DNA from: Atherinomorus stipes
Taxonomy: Eukaryota > Chordata > Actinopteri > Atheriniformes > Atherinidae
Length of the DNA: 64,000 nt
Direction: 5' to 3'
Assembly (NCBI GenBank): GCA_023101725.1
Contig: JALJCO010003008.1
Location: 979,215-1,043,214, forward strand
Part shown: in pieces, positions 54,508 through 64,000 of the stretch
How positions within the stretch are numbered: position 1 is the stretch's first letter
Layout of the letters: each line of letters begins with the position of its first letter
Made by a program: the position numbers and the translations under genes
The notes under the pieces: model-generated
The model's database searches: none
The model's input: only the letters and a program-made list of their open reading frames with translations
Told to the model about the DNA's origin: nothing

Positions 54508-56640
54508 GCTCTCTTTCCAATTGCAAGAGAGCAAATTCTGTCTAAAAGGAACATATTTGTTTAATAAACCAGCATTAAGAACTAATGCCAAACTCCACAG
54601 CATTTATTCTAGACTAGAGGAGTCCAGTTATGGAACAGCTGCAGTGATGAAATAAAAACATGTCAAACTTTAAGAAAATTTAAACAAATAATGAAATACA
54701 ATATAACAAAACGATATTAGGAAACTATTAAGAACTTATTAGAGTATTGTTAAGTATTAGGCTGTGCATTGTGATTTACAAAGAGATTATTATGATCATT
54801 ATTATGATTATCATTAAGGATTATATAGTGATAATGAGGATTGTGATTTATTTATTTATTTATAGTGAAAACTTTGTTATATTGTGATTTACAAAAGTGA
54901 GTAAAGTTATTGAGTATTATTGAATATTGTTGATAATCAACATACTTTTATTGTGGACTATATCCTTTTGAAAGTTTTGTTCTTATTAAGTATGGTGTAT
55001 TGTGTCAAGAATTTTTGTTAAATGACAGTGAATGTTAAATTTGTGTCTGACGAAAGGGTTTTGGACCTGGTAAGTTTTTCTAAACTTCTTCCAAAACTCT
55101 TTTTTCCAAACTATGTTTTATTTTTGTTATTACTTACGCCAAATATGAACATTTGTTTTCTAATTTCAGTTCGAAATGAAAAATAGAATAAAAAATATGC
55201 AGCCAAAATTTAACTTACATGGATGTGCTGGCTGGAAAGAGTTACAACTTCTTCTTTCTTTTTTTTTTATACTCGGACGATGCTCTTTTTCAATCTTTTC
55301 ATAATCCACACAATTTTATATTGTTGGCTGTGTAGATCTGCCAATAATCACAACTGTGTTGTAGATGTACCTTTGCAATACTTAAAACGGTCTTCTTTTG
55401 TATGCAACTCTGGTTGTACTAAATGCCCTTTGTACAACATAATAAAAAAAAAAAGAAAAAATATTTTTCAAGGTTGGGGAAGGGGAGCCTAAATTTTGTT
55501 TTGAGAGGAATGGGTGGGAAATCATAGCAATCAGTTTCATATCATTACTTCTCAAATACAAGACTCACCTGATTAATCAGTCTTGATGTATTCTCAATTT
55601 TATACAAATACTCCCCATCCTAAGAGCTTTATTTCCCAGTTGGGATTAATGAATTAGAAATTATTACTGCTACTATTATTCCTCTATGGAATGACAAACC
55701 ACTGTTTGAAACTACCATCAGTTTTTTTTCTAACTTTTGCACAAGAACCAGTGTTTTATTGATTCAATTTATTGGAAAGTGCCATCACCCTTAATGTATT
55801 CTTAGAACTGTTTGGTCCAGAGCTACCCACAACACACTCTGAGCTCCAAGTTTACTCACCTCGACTTTGCTGTAAAGTCTTGGGCTGGGCCATGACATTT
55901 ATACTGTTTCCTTTTTTATAACAACTTTGTTCCTGCAAGTTCTGCAGCAAATGCTGCCATTTTCTATTGAATCATTCTTGAAAAAACTATCAAATTCAAT
56001 CGATGATAAACTTCTCAATGGGCCAGCTCTTTTCCTTGTCACAAATGTTTTAACCAGTAAGGAACGATGACAAGGGGGTGGAAAGAACTGATCTCTGATA
56101 CTGTTCAGCTGAGAGAACTATTTCCCTGCAGAAGGAAGTGTCATCTTAAAACATGTCAGAGCAATGTAGACTTAATATTTAAGAAAATGTGCAGCAGATA
56201 ATAAATGGCCAGCACTTATGTGCAAGTTAACACAGTTCAGAGTGCAGCATCGTCTACATATTCACTCTTGCTGACTCCAAGCAGTGCATCTGGCACACGC
56301 GCTGGCTGGTGCACTGTCAAATGGTGCACAGACCCCACCCAGTTGGCAAATCACTGGCAGGACAGTCCCGCTTTCTCAATTCACCAATGTCTGACAACAA
56401 CTGAGGCCTTGTACAGATACAATACTGATTTGTCTGGAGACTTGTTCATTGATTTGCATCCTTTGTTTTTCACCAGTTTTCTTTTTAAATCTTTACGAAG
56501 AACCTTGTATGCTGAACATAAAATTATAAGTTATCTTTGCTGCTCGAGTTTGGCAGCATATACAAATTAAAACAGCCCAATGTTTTGTGACATGTTTGTA
56601 GCAGATCAGACTTTTTATCTGCTGCAACTGTTCCACTAAG
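54508..56640. other. intergenic DNA, nothing recognised
   Basis: The left part (54.65-55.0 kb) is a very AT-rich tract of repeated gattat/tattga motifs. ORFs at 55.2 and 56.2 kb show no recognisable domain. Confidence 0.4.
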
Positions 56641-56829
56641 GCAGTGATTCTCAACCCTGGTCCTCAAGGCACATTATCCACTCTCCATGTTGCTCTACGA
56701 AACACAGCTGACTCACATTAGTGGCCAAGTAGCAGACTAGAACAGAGCTTGTTGAATCAGTTGTGTCCTAGCAGGGCAAAATGGAAAGTCTGCAGAAGTG
56801 TGCCTTGAGGACCAGGGTTGGGAATCACT
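56641..56829. mobile_element. hAT-like miniature element 'GCAGTGATTCTCAA' family
   Basis: The termini gcagtgattctcaaccctgg and ccagggttgggaatcact are inverted repeats. The flanks ccactaag (56633-56640) and ccattaag (56830-56837) match at 7 of 8. The 189-base body is non-coding. Confidence 0.8.
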
Positions 56830-56839
56830 CCATTAAGCT

Positions 56840-56888
56840 GTTATTATTATTATGACGATTATTATTAATAATAATAATAATAATAATG
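56840..56888. repeat. (TTA/TAA)n microsatellite
   Basis: Runs of ttatta change to ataataata around a short interruption (gacg), so the strand composition inverts within the tract. Confidence 0.85.
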
Positions 56889-57124
56889 GGGTTCCAGTAT
56901 CCAGCAGCTTTTCATCGATATGATTTTTTCATCAATACTGTTCATTAGAACAGTAAGAAGAAAAAAACCCTCCTGTAGTTCCTGCAGTGTAAACAGCTTC
57001 TTTAACAATGGGGCCGCAGTGTTGGTTTCTGCTGAAAACTTCCGGTAACGTGATTACTGGGTGTAGACTGACGCACACACACACTACACACACAGGAGGA
57101 GCTCCCGACCTCGACGATTGAAAA

Positions 57125-57506
57125 ATGACGACTGTGAAATCCAACAAAGGTTCTGGGACATATTGTGCCGTACGTGGCTGCAGCAACTCGTGGAAACGCT
57201 TGAATGAGTGGTATGAAAGGGAGTGTTTTGAACACCATGTGATAAAACGTGAATGTGGATGCAGTCCACCTTACGTGTTGCATCCAAAACCAACAACCGA
57301 TTTCGAGTCACGGATGTGGCTTGAAGCTTTGAACCTGAAGAAGCCGCCTAAAAGACTCTATGTTTGTTCGTATCACTTCGTTGATAAAAAGCCGACAGAG
57401 GAAAATCCTTTCCCTGAACTTTGGTTGGGATACGAGCGCCCTCTTCAGACAAAGAGACTGAAACCGGAGAGCAACGCTGGCTGCCATCAAGGCACTCAAT
57501 CCGATG
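57125..57506 (+). CDS. THAP-domain protein, exon 1
   Basis: ATG and 127 codons end in phase 1 at gatg|gtaagt. Residues about 13-103 form a THAP zinc-coordinating DNA-binding domain of C2CH type: CAVRGC (C-x4-C), the conserved Trp in SRMWLEAL, and VCSYHF (C-x2-H). A C-terminal NPFPELWLGYE stands in place of the AVPTIF box. THAP domains occur in host transcription regulators and in P-element- or Harbinger-type transposases. No transposase domain follows, so its origin is open. A site acttccggtaacgtgattac lies 80 bases upstream, in the likely promoter. Confidence 0.85.
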
Positions 57507-57787
57507 GTAAGTTTATCTGGGTGGTTATTTTGTTGGCTAAACGTTGCCATTTAATAGATAGACGTGTGTCAGTGCGTTGTAGCCGGCGCACCGCTACAGA
57601 TTGCATCCAGCCCCCCCCCGAAGCGATTTTAAAATATTAAAAAATCGTTCTGTTCATTCATATTTTTTCCTATCATTCACTTTCACGCCCAAATACACGC
57701 GCCCACGTGTGTGTGAATGATTGTTGTAAGCGTTTGTTCAGCTGCAATGTATCTGGTATGTAAACATGTTGAGAAACAGTCTTGTCA

Positions 57788-57826
57788 ACACACACACACA
57801 CACAATATATATATATATATATATAT
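57788..57826. repeat. (CA)n(TA)n microsatellite
   Basis: About seven CA units pass directly into about eleven TA units, inside the presumed intron of the THAP gene. Confidence 0.9.
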
Positions 57827-57836
57827 GCTTTGGCAG

Positions 57837-57946
57837 GTTGCGAGAGTTCTCAATCTGCCAAAGCAGCAACAAAAAAAGGTGTAGGCTGCTTGGTTAATAA
57901 ATTGTTTGTGTCTCACAGCACAATTAGCATGGACACAACAAAGTGA
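57837..57946 (+). CDS. possible terminal exon of the THAP-domain gene
   Basis: After tttggcag, phase 1 continues as GCESSQSAKAATKKGVGC to a TGA at 57944-57946. That would give a protein of 163 residues. The Ser/Ala/Lys-rich reading is plausible for the region after a THAP domain, but the polypyrimidine tract is poor (the acceptor directly follows a TA microsatellite). Other downstream exons cannot be excluded. Confidence 0.35.
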
Positions 57947-58129
57947 AAGTGAAAATGTTTTATTAATGGTAACATGAGGCCATTTGGTCACATTATCCTC
58001 CCAGTTCAATATCCTGGCAGGGTGAGAAACTGACAAAATGCCTTCTTTTATAAGAGTTAAACGAGAATGTTGCCATTTAAAATATCACCATCCAATATAA
58101 ATAATAATAAAATAATATAAATTAACACA

Positions 58130-58215
58130 ATCAATCAATCATGGTTTATTTATAAAGCACATTTAACAACAACCTTCATTGACCAAAGTGCTGTACAAGG
58201 AATGCATAAAAACCT
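58130..58215. mobile_element. dispersed 'tttatttataaagcac' retroelement-tail repeat
   Basis: The sequence from caatcaatcatggtttatttataaagcacattt to caaagtgctgtacaagg is the end of a very common fish retroelement-derived repeat. Its first part offers AATAAA on - and may supply the polyA signal for zinc-finger gene 4. Confidence 0.55.
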
Positions 58216-58465
58216 AAAAAAGATTTTATTCTTACACTATTCTTACTCAATCAGAAATGCTTAGCACAATTAGATCAATTAGATTAATTGCGGAAGTAAA
58301 CCGTAAATGCCTGTGAAACTTGTCTATAAGATAAATAAGTAAATAAATATTTAATTTCTTAGGGGTTATTGCAATAGATTTTATGGATATTTGCAATTAA
58401 ACTTAATGTAGTCTAATCATATACACTTATGTGCTTATTCTGACAGCTTAAGTTCACACTTGGTT

Positions 58466-59481
58466 TCACTCGCTGCAGATTCTTGGACAGTGCTGCTGAT
58501 GTGCTTTGGCGATTGACATTCGACTAAACTTCTTGTCACAAGTGCTGCAGCCGAAAGGCTTCTCTCCAGTGTGTGTTCTCATGTGCTGCACTAAAGTGTA
58601 TTTTCTTTGAAAAGCTGCTTCACAGACAGAGCAGCTGAAAGGTCTTTCTCCTTTGTGACATCTCATGTGACAAGTCAAATACGCCACCTTGCTGAAGCTT
58701 CGACCGCAGTCTGAACAACTGAAAGGCTTTTTACCGCTGTGAATCCTTGAATGTTCCACAAAGTCCTGTTTGCGCCTGAAAGCTGCTGAACAAACAGTGC
58801 AGCTGAAGGGTTTTTCACCTGTGTGGATTCTTGTGTGTTCCACATAAGCATTTTTCCATTTGAAAGTTGCTGCACAGAAGGCGCAGCTGAAAGGTTTTTC
58901 TCCTGTGTGACATCTCATGTGATGAGTTAGACATTCTTTCCTTCTAAAGCATCGTCCACAGATGGAGCAGCTGAAAGGTTTCTTGTCACTGTGAATTTCT
59001 GTGTGCTGAATTAAAACTCGTTTTGTTTTAAATGATGCCTTGCAAAAGGTGCAGCTGAAAGGCAATTCTGTTGTGTGGATTCTCTTGTGCCTTAACAGAT
59101 TTGCCCTGCGTGTGAATGTTTTCAAACATTCGGTGCAGCTGTGTAACTTCTTACTCTCACATCCATCACCGGCAGTAGCCTCACCATCTTTCAGACCTGT
59201 CTGAGGCTCGCCACTCTCTTCCCAGTTTCCTTCACTGACATCAGTCTCTGAAGATTTGTCTTCCGATTCTGGTTCTCCAAAAGACTCTCTATTTACCTCA
59301 ATCCAACTGGGATGAAGTTGTGAGGACTGAGGGCTCTCTTCCTCATCCTCACTTTTCACTGTGACAGGAATGACTGCGAACTCTGTGATATCAGTCTCTT
59401 CTTCTTCCTCTTTAATGTGGGCTTTTGGGTTGTTCTGGTCCAGACTGGGGCTCCAGGTCTGCTGCTCAGGAAGAAACTTTT
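58466..59481 (-). CDS. C2H2 zinc-finger protein 4, exon 2 (linker and eight fingers)
   Basis: With exon 1 at 60376-60445 the protein has 361 residues. In the other genes this exon starts DVQQL; here those codons and the usual tgcag acceptor are missing. The best phase-1 acceptor is the pyrimidine-rich tttcctcatcaaag, which makes the exon begin EKFLPEQQTWSPSLDQ. The acidic linker (HIKEEEEETD, VKSEDEEESPQSS) and SSETDVSEGNWEE are normal. Eight fingers follow; the last ends AKAHQQHC, with a short H-x2-H. Fingers 4-7 match the order of those in proteins 2 and 5. It is presumably nuclear; the target is unknown. An ATG at 59605 would extend the frame without exon 1, but it lies in intron-like sequence. 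Confidence 0.88.
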
Positions 59482-59629
59482 CTTTGATGAGGAAACAGAA
59501 ACAAAGACATATTACCATATTGAAATGTTTTGTTTTTTGTTTTGATTTTTTTGCTAGCACTGAATTCCTCCAAATTTTTCTCAACCTGAATTTTAAAATG
59601 ATCACACTTTGATATTTTTATAATCACAC

Positions 59630-59981
59630 CAGGGCTGCCGCAAACTATTATTTTGATAATCGACTAGTCCACGATTATTTTGGTGATTAGTCGACTAATT
59701 GGATTATACGAAAGTTGTAGCATATTTACAGTACCGGTCAAAAGTTTGGACATTTTCTCATTGAATCTTATCGAAAAACATGTCCAAAGTTTTGACTCCT
59801 TGTGTGTGTAATTTCTGTCTATATACATATATACAAGAAAAGATGACCAGACAGAAAGGCAGATAAGGCAGTGGAGGGTACAGTGTTAATTTTGAGATAA
59901 AAAATAAAGCTAACAATAAATGATTAGTCAATTATTAAGTTAGTCATCGACTATTTTTATAGTCGACAGTTGGCAGCCCTA
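59630..59981. mobile_element. hAT-like miniature transposon 'CAGGGCTGCCGC' with perfect target duplication
   Basis: The termini are cagggctgccgcaaactatt and cgacagttggcagcccta. The flanks aatcacac are identical (59622-59629 and 59982-59989). Inside, a 60-base hairpin with arms gtcaaaagtttggaca and tgtccaaagttttgac (15 of 16 paired, 59737-59796) begins with a Tc1-type terminus and looks like a second, nested element. The whole lies in the intron of zinc-finger gene 4. Confidence 0.9.
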
Positions 59982-60375
59982 AATCACACAGTAGTAAGAA
60001 ATTAACACATTAACACTTTGCAGTTTTCACATGGATATTTAGTGTAACCTACAGACAACTGTTGTGACATGGAATTAAAAAATAACAGGAGGCACCCTGG
60101 CTTCTAACAGAAGGGCTAATGGTCTGGTAGGGATAGTTTTTGTTTGTTTTAAGTATTATTATTAAGTCCAGATTTGGCATATATTAGAAAATCATAAACT
60201 GCAGAGCACTACTGACATTTTTTTTTTCCTGTGGCAGTTTTGAACCCTATTTCAGGTCAGGGACTAGATCCATAAACATATACATCATGCACAAGTGTAT
60301 GATTGTACAACGACTAAGTTGTCTTTAGTCGCATTTTTAATGTCGGGAACATAAACAGTCAGACATGTGGGTTAC

Positions 60376-60445
60376 CACAGAGCTGAGACAGCAGCCTCTC
60401 TTCAGCTGGACTGTCAGGTACTGTCAGCATCCGGACTTTGGACAT
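60376..60445 (-). CDS. C2H2 zinc-finger protein 4, exon 1 (short)
   Basis: ATG and 23 codons (MSKVRMLTVPDSPAEERLLSQ, then LC) end in phase 1 at tgtg|gtaacc. The MSKVRML start and the LLSQL end match exon 1 of proteins 1 and 3, but the helical middle is gone. The 5'UTR upstream is homologous to those of genes 2 and 3. Confidence 0.75.
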
Positions 60446-60561
60446 TTTTGCAGAATCACAGTAGGAGAATATTTTCTACACGAGGTCCTTTCCAAACAGT
60501 CTGTCCTCCATCAACAGTGTTGCTCTGACTTGCCGTTGCTCAGTCCTTGTCAGTTTACCTG

Positions 60562-60786
60562 CAGCTAGCATGCTAAGCTAACGTCAGTGGCTTTGTTGCT
60601 GTCAAAAAACGAGCCATGGAATTGAATGACTTTAACTAAAATGGTGACTAGCACAGAGTCAACAAAGAAACGATTTTAAGACACATAAAGGCCTGATTAA
60701 AAGTTAAGACACGTTGACAAAAGAAGGATGCGCACTTTGTATACATAGCTGCAGCTGTTCGGTTAGGAGGCGAAAATCACTTCCGC
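60562..60786 (-). promoter_or_regulatory. shared promoter block of zinc-finger gene 4
   Basis: On + cagctagcatgctaagctaa and then cgtcagtggctttg lie 117 bases upstream of the ATG. Further up, gtatacatagctgcagctgt and cacttccgc (60778-60786, an ETS-type core) are shared with the upstream region of gene 3. No TATA box is seen at a matching position. Confidence 0.5.
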
Positions 60787-61874
60787 TGGTGAACCTGCAA
60801 CTTCCGCCTTCAAAATTTCAAAATTTGAGCCATAATTTTCCTATTACACCGAAAACTAAGAGTCATCATAAGATCCTCAATGGAATTTATATACGGTCTG
60901 CTTTTTCTTTATCACTGTTTTATTTTGACTTAATATTGATATATTCTGTACTCACACTGACACCACAGATCACGTTTTATTACTGAATGTTCAATGCCCT
61001 CTAGGATGATTTATTCCATTGGTTGTGCCTTTTCCTGACCAAAAGAAAGATAGTTAGGTTTTAATGTTTCAAAAAATAAATAACTGCCACAATTTTTTTT
61101 GCTCAACTACATTGTAAAACTTGGAAAGTTTTTCATACACAGAAAAAAAAAATTATGAAATCCTTTCCCAAATTCTTTGCTTGTAGAGTTGTACTGGTAC
61201 TTCACTTCTCCAAAACATATGAAAGGAAAGACTGCTGTGAAACTCTATAGAATTAGAGGATCTTGATATGTCTCTCCCATTTTCTTCCGTTCAATCTCTA
61301 TCTCTTGTAAATCTCTCGCATCCCTCGTGCATCTGTTGTATTCAACTATGTCTGTAAACTATTTGAAATGTTCTCTTTGAAATTGTAAAACCTATATTTA
61401 AAACAGAATACACACACAGAATACATGAGGTTTTCAGAGTGGAAAGGGGGAATGGTGGATGAAGGTGAGGTGATATAAGTTCTACAAATATACAACTTTG
61501 ACTGTTTAGTCAGTGTCATTTTAATTACACTTAAAGATGAGTCGAAGTGTATTTAGTCAAGTTTATACATACAGATTTCTACATACAGAAAGAAATATGA
61601 AGAGGAATGCTGGTTAGAAACAGTCAAAGATCTTATAGAATGAGTTATTGGTGGAGAAAATTACATTAAAAGGTATACATAAAATGTAAGTATTAAATTG
61701 ACTAGTAATTGCAATCTCATGTCCAGAAAGCTGACTTTGTAAAAGATGTGAATAAAAACAAGGGATCATTTCAAATGTATTTAAAACATATATTTACAAA
61801 CTATGGCAACACTTTAAATGGCAAAACTGAGAAATATACTAAAAGACAAAAAAATGCTTAAATGCAACACGTGT
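60787..61874. other. intergenic DNA, nothing recognised
   Basis: AT-rich DNA between divergent parts of the cluster; no supported gene. Confidence 0.4.
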
Positions 61875-62050
61875 AAATGGTACATGAAGTGCTTTAAACT
61901 ACTTGTCAAATTTACACATTCACACACATATTCACTCCCCAATAGTCACATCGGGAGCCAACATGAGATTCAGTCGGTGTCTTGTCCAAGGACACTTTGA
62001 CATATAGCCCAGGAAAGCCTTGAATCGATCTACCAACCCTCCAGTTAATG
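61875..62050. mobile_element. dispersed retroelement-type repeat fragment
   Basis: 'cggtgtcttgtccaaggaca' followed by ctttgacatatagcc and 'gccttgaatcgatctaccaaccctccagttaatga' is the familiar tail of a common fish repeat ('gtcttgcccaaggacactttgacat..gatcgaaccgccaaccct'). Only the end is present. Confidence 0.55.
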
Positions 62051-62216
62051 AATCGATAGAACATCCAGAATCAGTCATAAACTTAGTGTTCCTGTAACAC
62101 TAAGTCTTTGTGTCCATTTGCAGCAGCAGTTCCCACACAGTTAGCTCAGCTTACATGTACCTTCCTGCCGCTGCAGGGCCGGGACAGCGCTGCTGATGTG
62201 CTTTGGCCTAGGACAG

Positions 62217-63757
62217 CTAAGTAAATTTCTTGTTGCAGCCATTGCAATTGTAAGGCTTTTCTCCTGTGTGGATTCTCATGTGTGGCTTTAAACCATCTTT
62301 CCTTTTAAAAGTTGCATTACATACAGAGCAGCTGAAAGGCTTTTCTCCTGTGTGGATTCTCATGTGTGGCTTTAAACTGTCTTTCCTTTTAAAACTTGCA
62401 TTACATACAGAGCAGCTGAAAGGCCTTTCTTCTGTGTGGGTTCTCATGTGCTGCATTAAAGCACATTTTCTATGAAAAGCTGCTGTGCAGACAGAGCAGC
62501 TGAAAGGCCTTTCACCTTCATGAAATCTCATGTGACGAGTTAATCGAATGGCCTTTGTGAAACTTTGACCACAGACATGACAGATTAGTTTTTCCTCACT
62601 GTGAAGCCTGGAATGGTTAACTAAATCCTGTTTCCTTCTAAAAGCTGCTTCACACATGGAGCAGCTAAAGGGTTTTTCTCCTGTGTGGATCCTTGTGTGT
62701 TCCACAAAAACATGTTTCCATTTAAAAGCAGCTTTACAAAAAGAGCAGGTGTAAGGTTTTTCTCCTGTGTGACATCTCATGTGTCGACGAAGACTAACAT
62801 TGCAACTGAAGTGTCCATTACAAACTGAGCAGGTGAAGGGTTTCTCTCCACTGTGGGTTCTCAAATGTCGCTTCAAACTATCTTTCCTTATGAAAGCCGC
62901 TTCACAGAAAGGACAGCTGAAAGGTTTTTCTCCGCTGTGGATTTTCAAGTGTTCCACTAGAGTTCTTTCATTTGTATAAGATGCTTTACAGACAGAGCAG
63001 CTGAAAGGTTTCTCTCCCGTGTGGGTTCTTGTGTGTTCCACTAAATCACGTTTCCAAATAAATGCTTCTTTACAGATGGCGCAGCTGTAAGGTTTTCTTC
63101 CAGTGTGACATCTCATGTGTTGAGTTACCCATCCTTTTCTCCTGAAGTTTTGACCACAGACTGAGCAGCTGAAAGGTTTCTCATCACTGTGTGTTCTCAT
63201 GTGTTTCACTAAAGCTCGTTTCCATATAAAAGCAGCCTTACAAAGTGAGCAGCTGAAGGGTTTTTCTCCTGTGTGGATTCTCTGGTGTCTTAACAAATAT
63301 GCCCTGAAGCTGAAAGTTTCACCACATTCAGTGCAGATGTGTAACTTTTTACCACTTTCACATCTCCTACCACTTACTAATTCTTGATTGTTTTTCACAG
63401 AGTTTACATCTGACTGCAGTTCACTGCTTTCCTCCCAGTTTCCTTCACTGATGTCCGTCTCTGAAGACTCTGAAATATCATCTTCAGTGTCTGATTCTAA
63501 ATTCTGATCTGGCTCTGGTTCTCCCAGGGAGTCTTTGCTCTCTACAGTCTGGCTGTGACTAAGCTCTGAGGACTGAGGTTTCTCTTCATCTTCTTCATTC
63601 TTCAAAGTGACAGGGCTGAATGTGAGCTTGTTGATATCAGCCTCCTCCTGTTCCTCTTTAATGTGTGGGGGCTTTAGATCCTCCTGGTCCAGACTCGGAC
63701 TTGAGTTCTGCTGCTCAGGAGAATACTCCTCTTTGATCATTGACAGCTGCTGGACAT
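62217..63757 (-). CDS. C2H2 zinc-finger protein 5, exon 2 (linker and 13 fingers); first exon outside the window
   Basis: The exon follows gtctcttgcag (on -) and joins in phase 1 to an exon 1 that must lie beyond 64000. The 513 visible residues start DVQQLSMIKEEYSPEQQ, then an acidic linker (SLDQEDLKPPHIKEEQEEAD, LKNEEDEEKPQSSE), SESSETDISEGNWEE and 13 C2H2 fingers with TGEKP-type linkers. A 14th ends early as YNCNGCNKKFT and stop. Finger 10 has lost one residue between the linker and first Cys (EEKLICHVC). Fingers 12 and 13 are almost identical 84-base tandem units. It is presumably a nuclear DNA-binding protein of the same family as its neighbours. Confidence 0.92.
62253..62420 (-). repeat. 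tandem duplication of one zinc-finger unit (2 x 84 bases)
   Basis: Units 62253-62336 and 62337-62420 differ at only about three positions. They code fingers 13 and 12 of protein 5. One change alters helix position 3 (Ser to Gly), another Ala to Thr before the conserved Phe. Confidence 0.9.
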
Positions 63758-64000
63758 CTGCAAGAGACAGAAAAACATACATGTCTTTTTTTTTTTTTAC
63801 AGCGCAGTCACAAATCAGACGTCATCAGCATTCACAATTTAACATCCCTTCACTTGTAGTGTTCCTCACTCTTCATTACACAATATAACATGATAGCTCT
63901 TGCTGACATGTGCTAACAACATATATTCTATCATTTATTGCAGGTACTATGAAGGCAACAAGTTTAAACAGTGCAATTATTTCCATTTTTTTATGAAGAG
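63758..64000 (-). other. start of the intron of zinc-finger gene 5 (3' end of the intron)
   Basis: Non-coding sequence directly upstream (on -) of the exon 2 acceptor, with a T-run on + at 63785-63798. It continues past the window edge. Confidence 0.6.

Noticed and set aside
54109..54603. 164-codon ORF on - with WTCWLQ and GGPTCVCPCG wording
   Set aside because: It follows from the inverted repeat at 54.3-54.5 kb and GC-rich DNA upstream of the SANT-like gene. No initiation or splice evidence supports it.
56205..56570. 121-codon ORF on +
   Set aside because: No domain or homologue is recognised, it has no exon-like borders, and there are no neighbouring coding signals.

Overview
This looks like nuclear DNA of a ray-finned fish, probably a percomorph. 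It is AT-rich, intron-containing and dense in short inverted-repeat DNA transposons and truncated retroelements. It carries zinc-finger genes with the N-terminal exon and acidic-linker exon that I know from teleost genomes. No operons, rRNA, tRNA or CRISPR were seen. All splice sites were read by eye. Region by region: 1-22 kb is gene-poor. It holds a possible unidentified gene on + (exons near 5.9, 6.5 and 9.3 kb; acidic, Tyr/Asp-rich ectodomain), two degenerate minisatellites, and three copies of one hAT-like miniature element at 11.0, 15.4 and 17.5 kb. 22.5-27.2 kb is a complete three-exon cart (cartpt) neuropeptide gene on + with a TATA box and a polyA signal. 28.7-33 kb is a repeat field with a long-arm foldback element flanked by TTAA and several hAT-like elements. 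From 33 kb to the right edge lies a cluster of five C2H2 zinc-finger genes: one on + (33.2-35.5 kb) and four on - (40.6-42.2, 44.9-48.8, 58.5-60.4 and 62.2 kb to beyond the edge). All use the same two-exon design: a short MS[K/E]-type first exon ending in phase 1, then one large exon coding an acidic linker and all the fingers. Between them are retroelement fragments, an internally deleted Tc1-like transposon (51.3-52.1 kb), a Myb/SANT-like gene on - (52.6-54.0 kb), and a THAP-domain gene on + (57.1 kb). The zinc-finger genes appear to be tandem duplicates. Their 5' regions share a TAGCATGCTA block at an almost constant distance from the ATG, and upstream ETS-type CACTTCC sites. They differ in finger number (about 7 to 17) and in how eroded the first exon is. 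The most notable observations are: a Myb/SANT-like gene whose last exon ends in a captured, decayed zinc-finger linker; a zinc-finger gene cut short by a stop codon sitting exactly at a zinc-ligand cysteine; a fresh one-finger duplication; a repeated four-finger module; a three-times repeated triad whose last finger is C2HC; a zinc-finger gene that has lost the conserved start of exon 2 and probably uses a shifted acceptor; and a fish CART precursor that keeps only one of the two dibasic processing sites. An arms-race role of the zinc-finger cluster against local transposons is plausible by analogy with other vertebrate zinc-finger families, but it is inference only.
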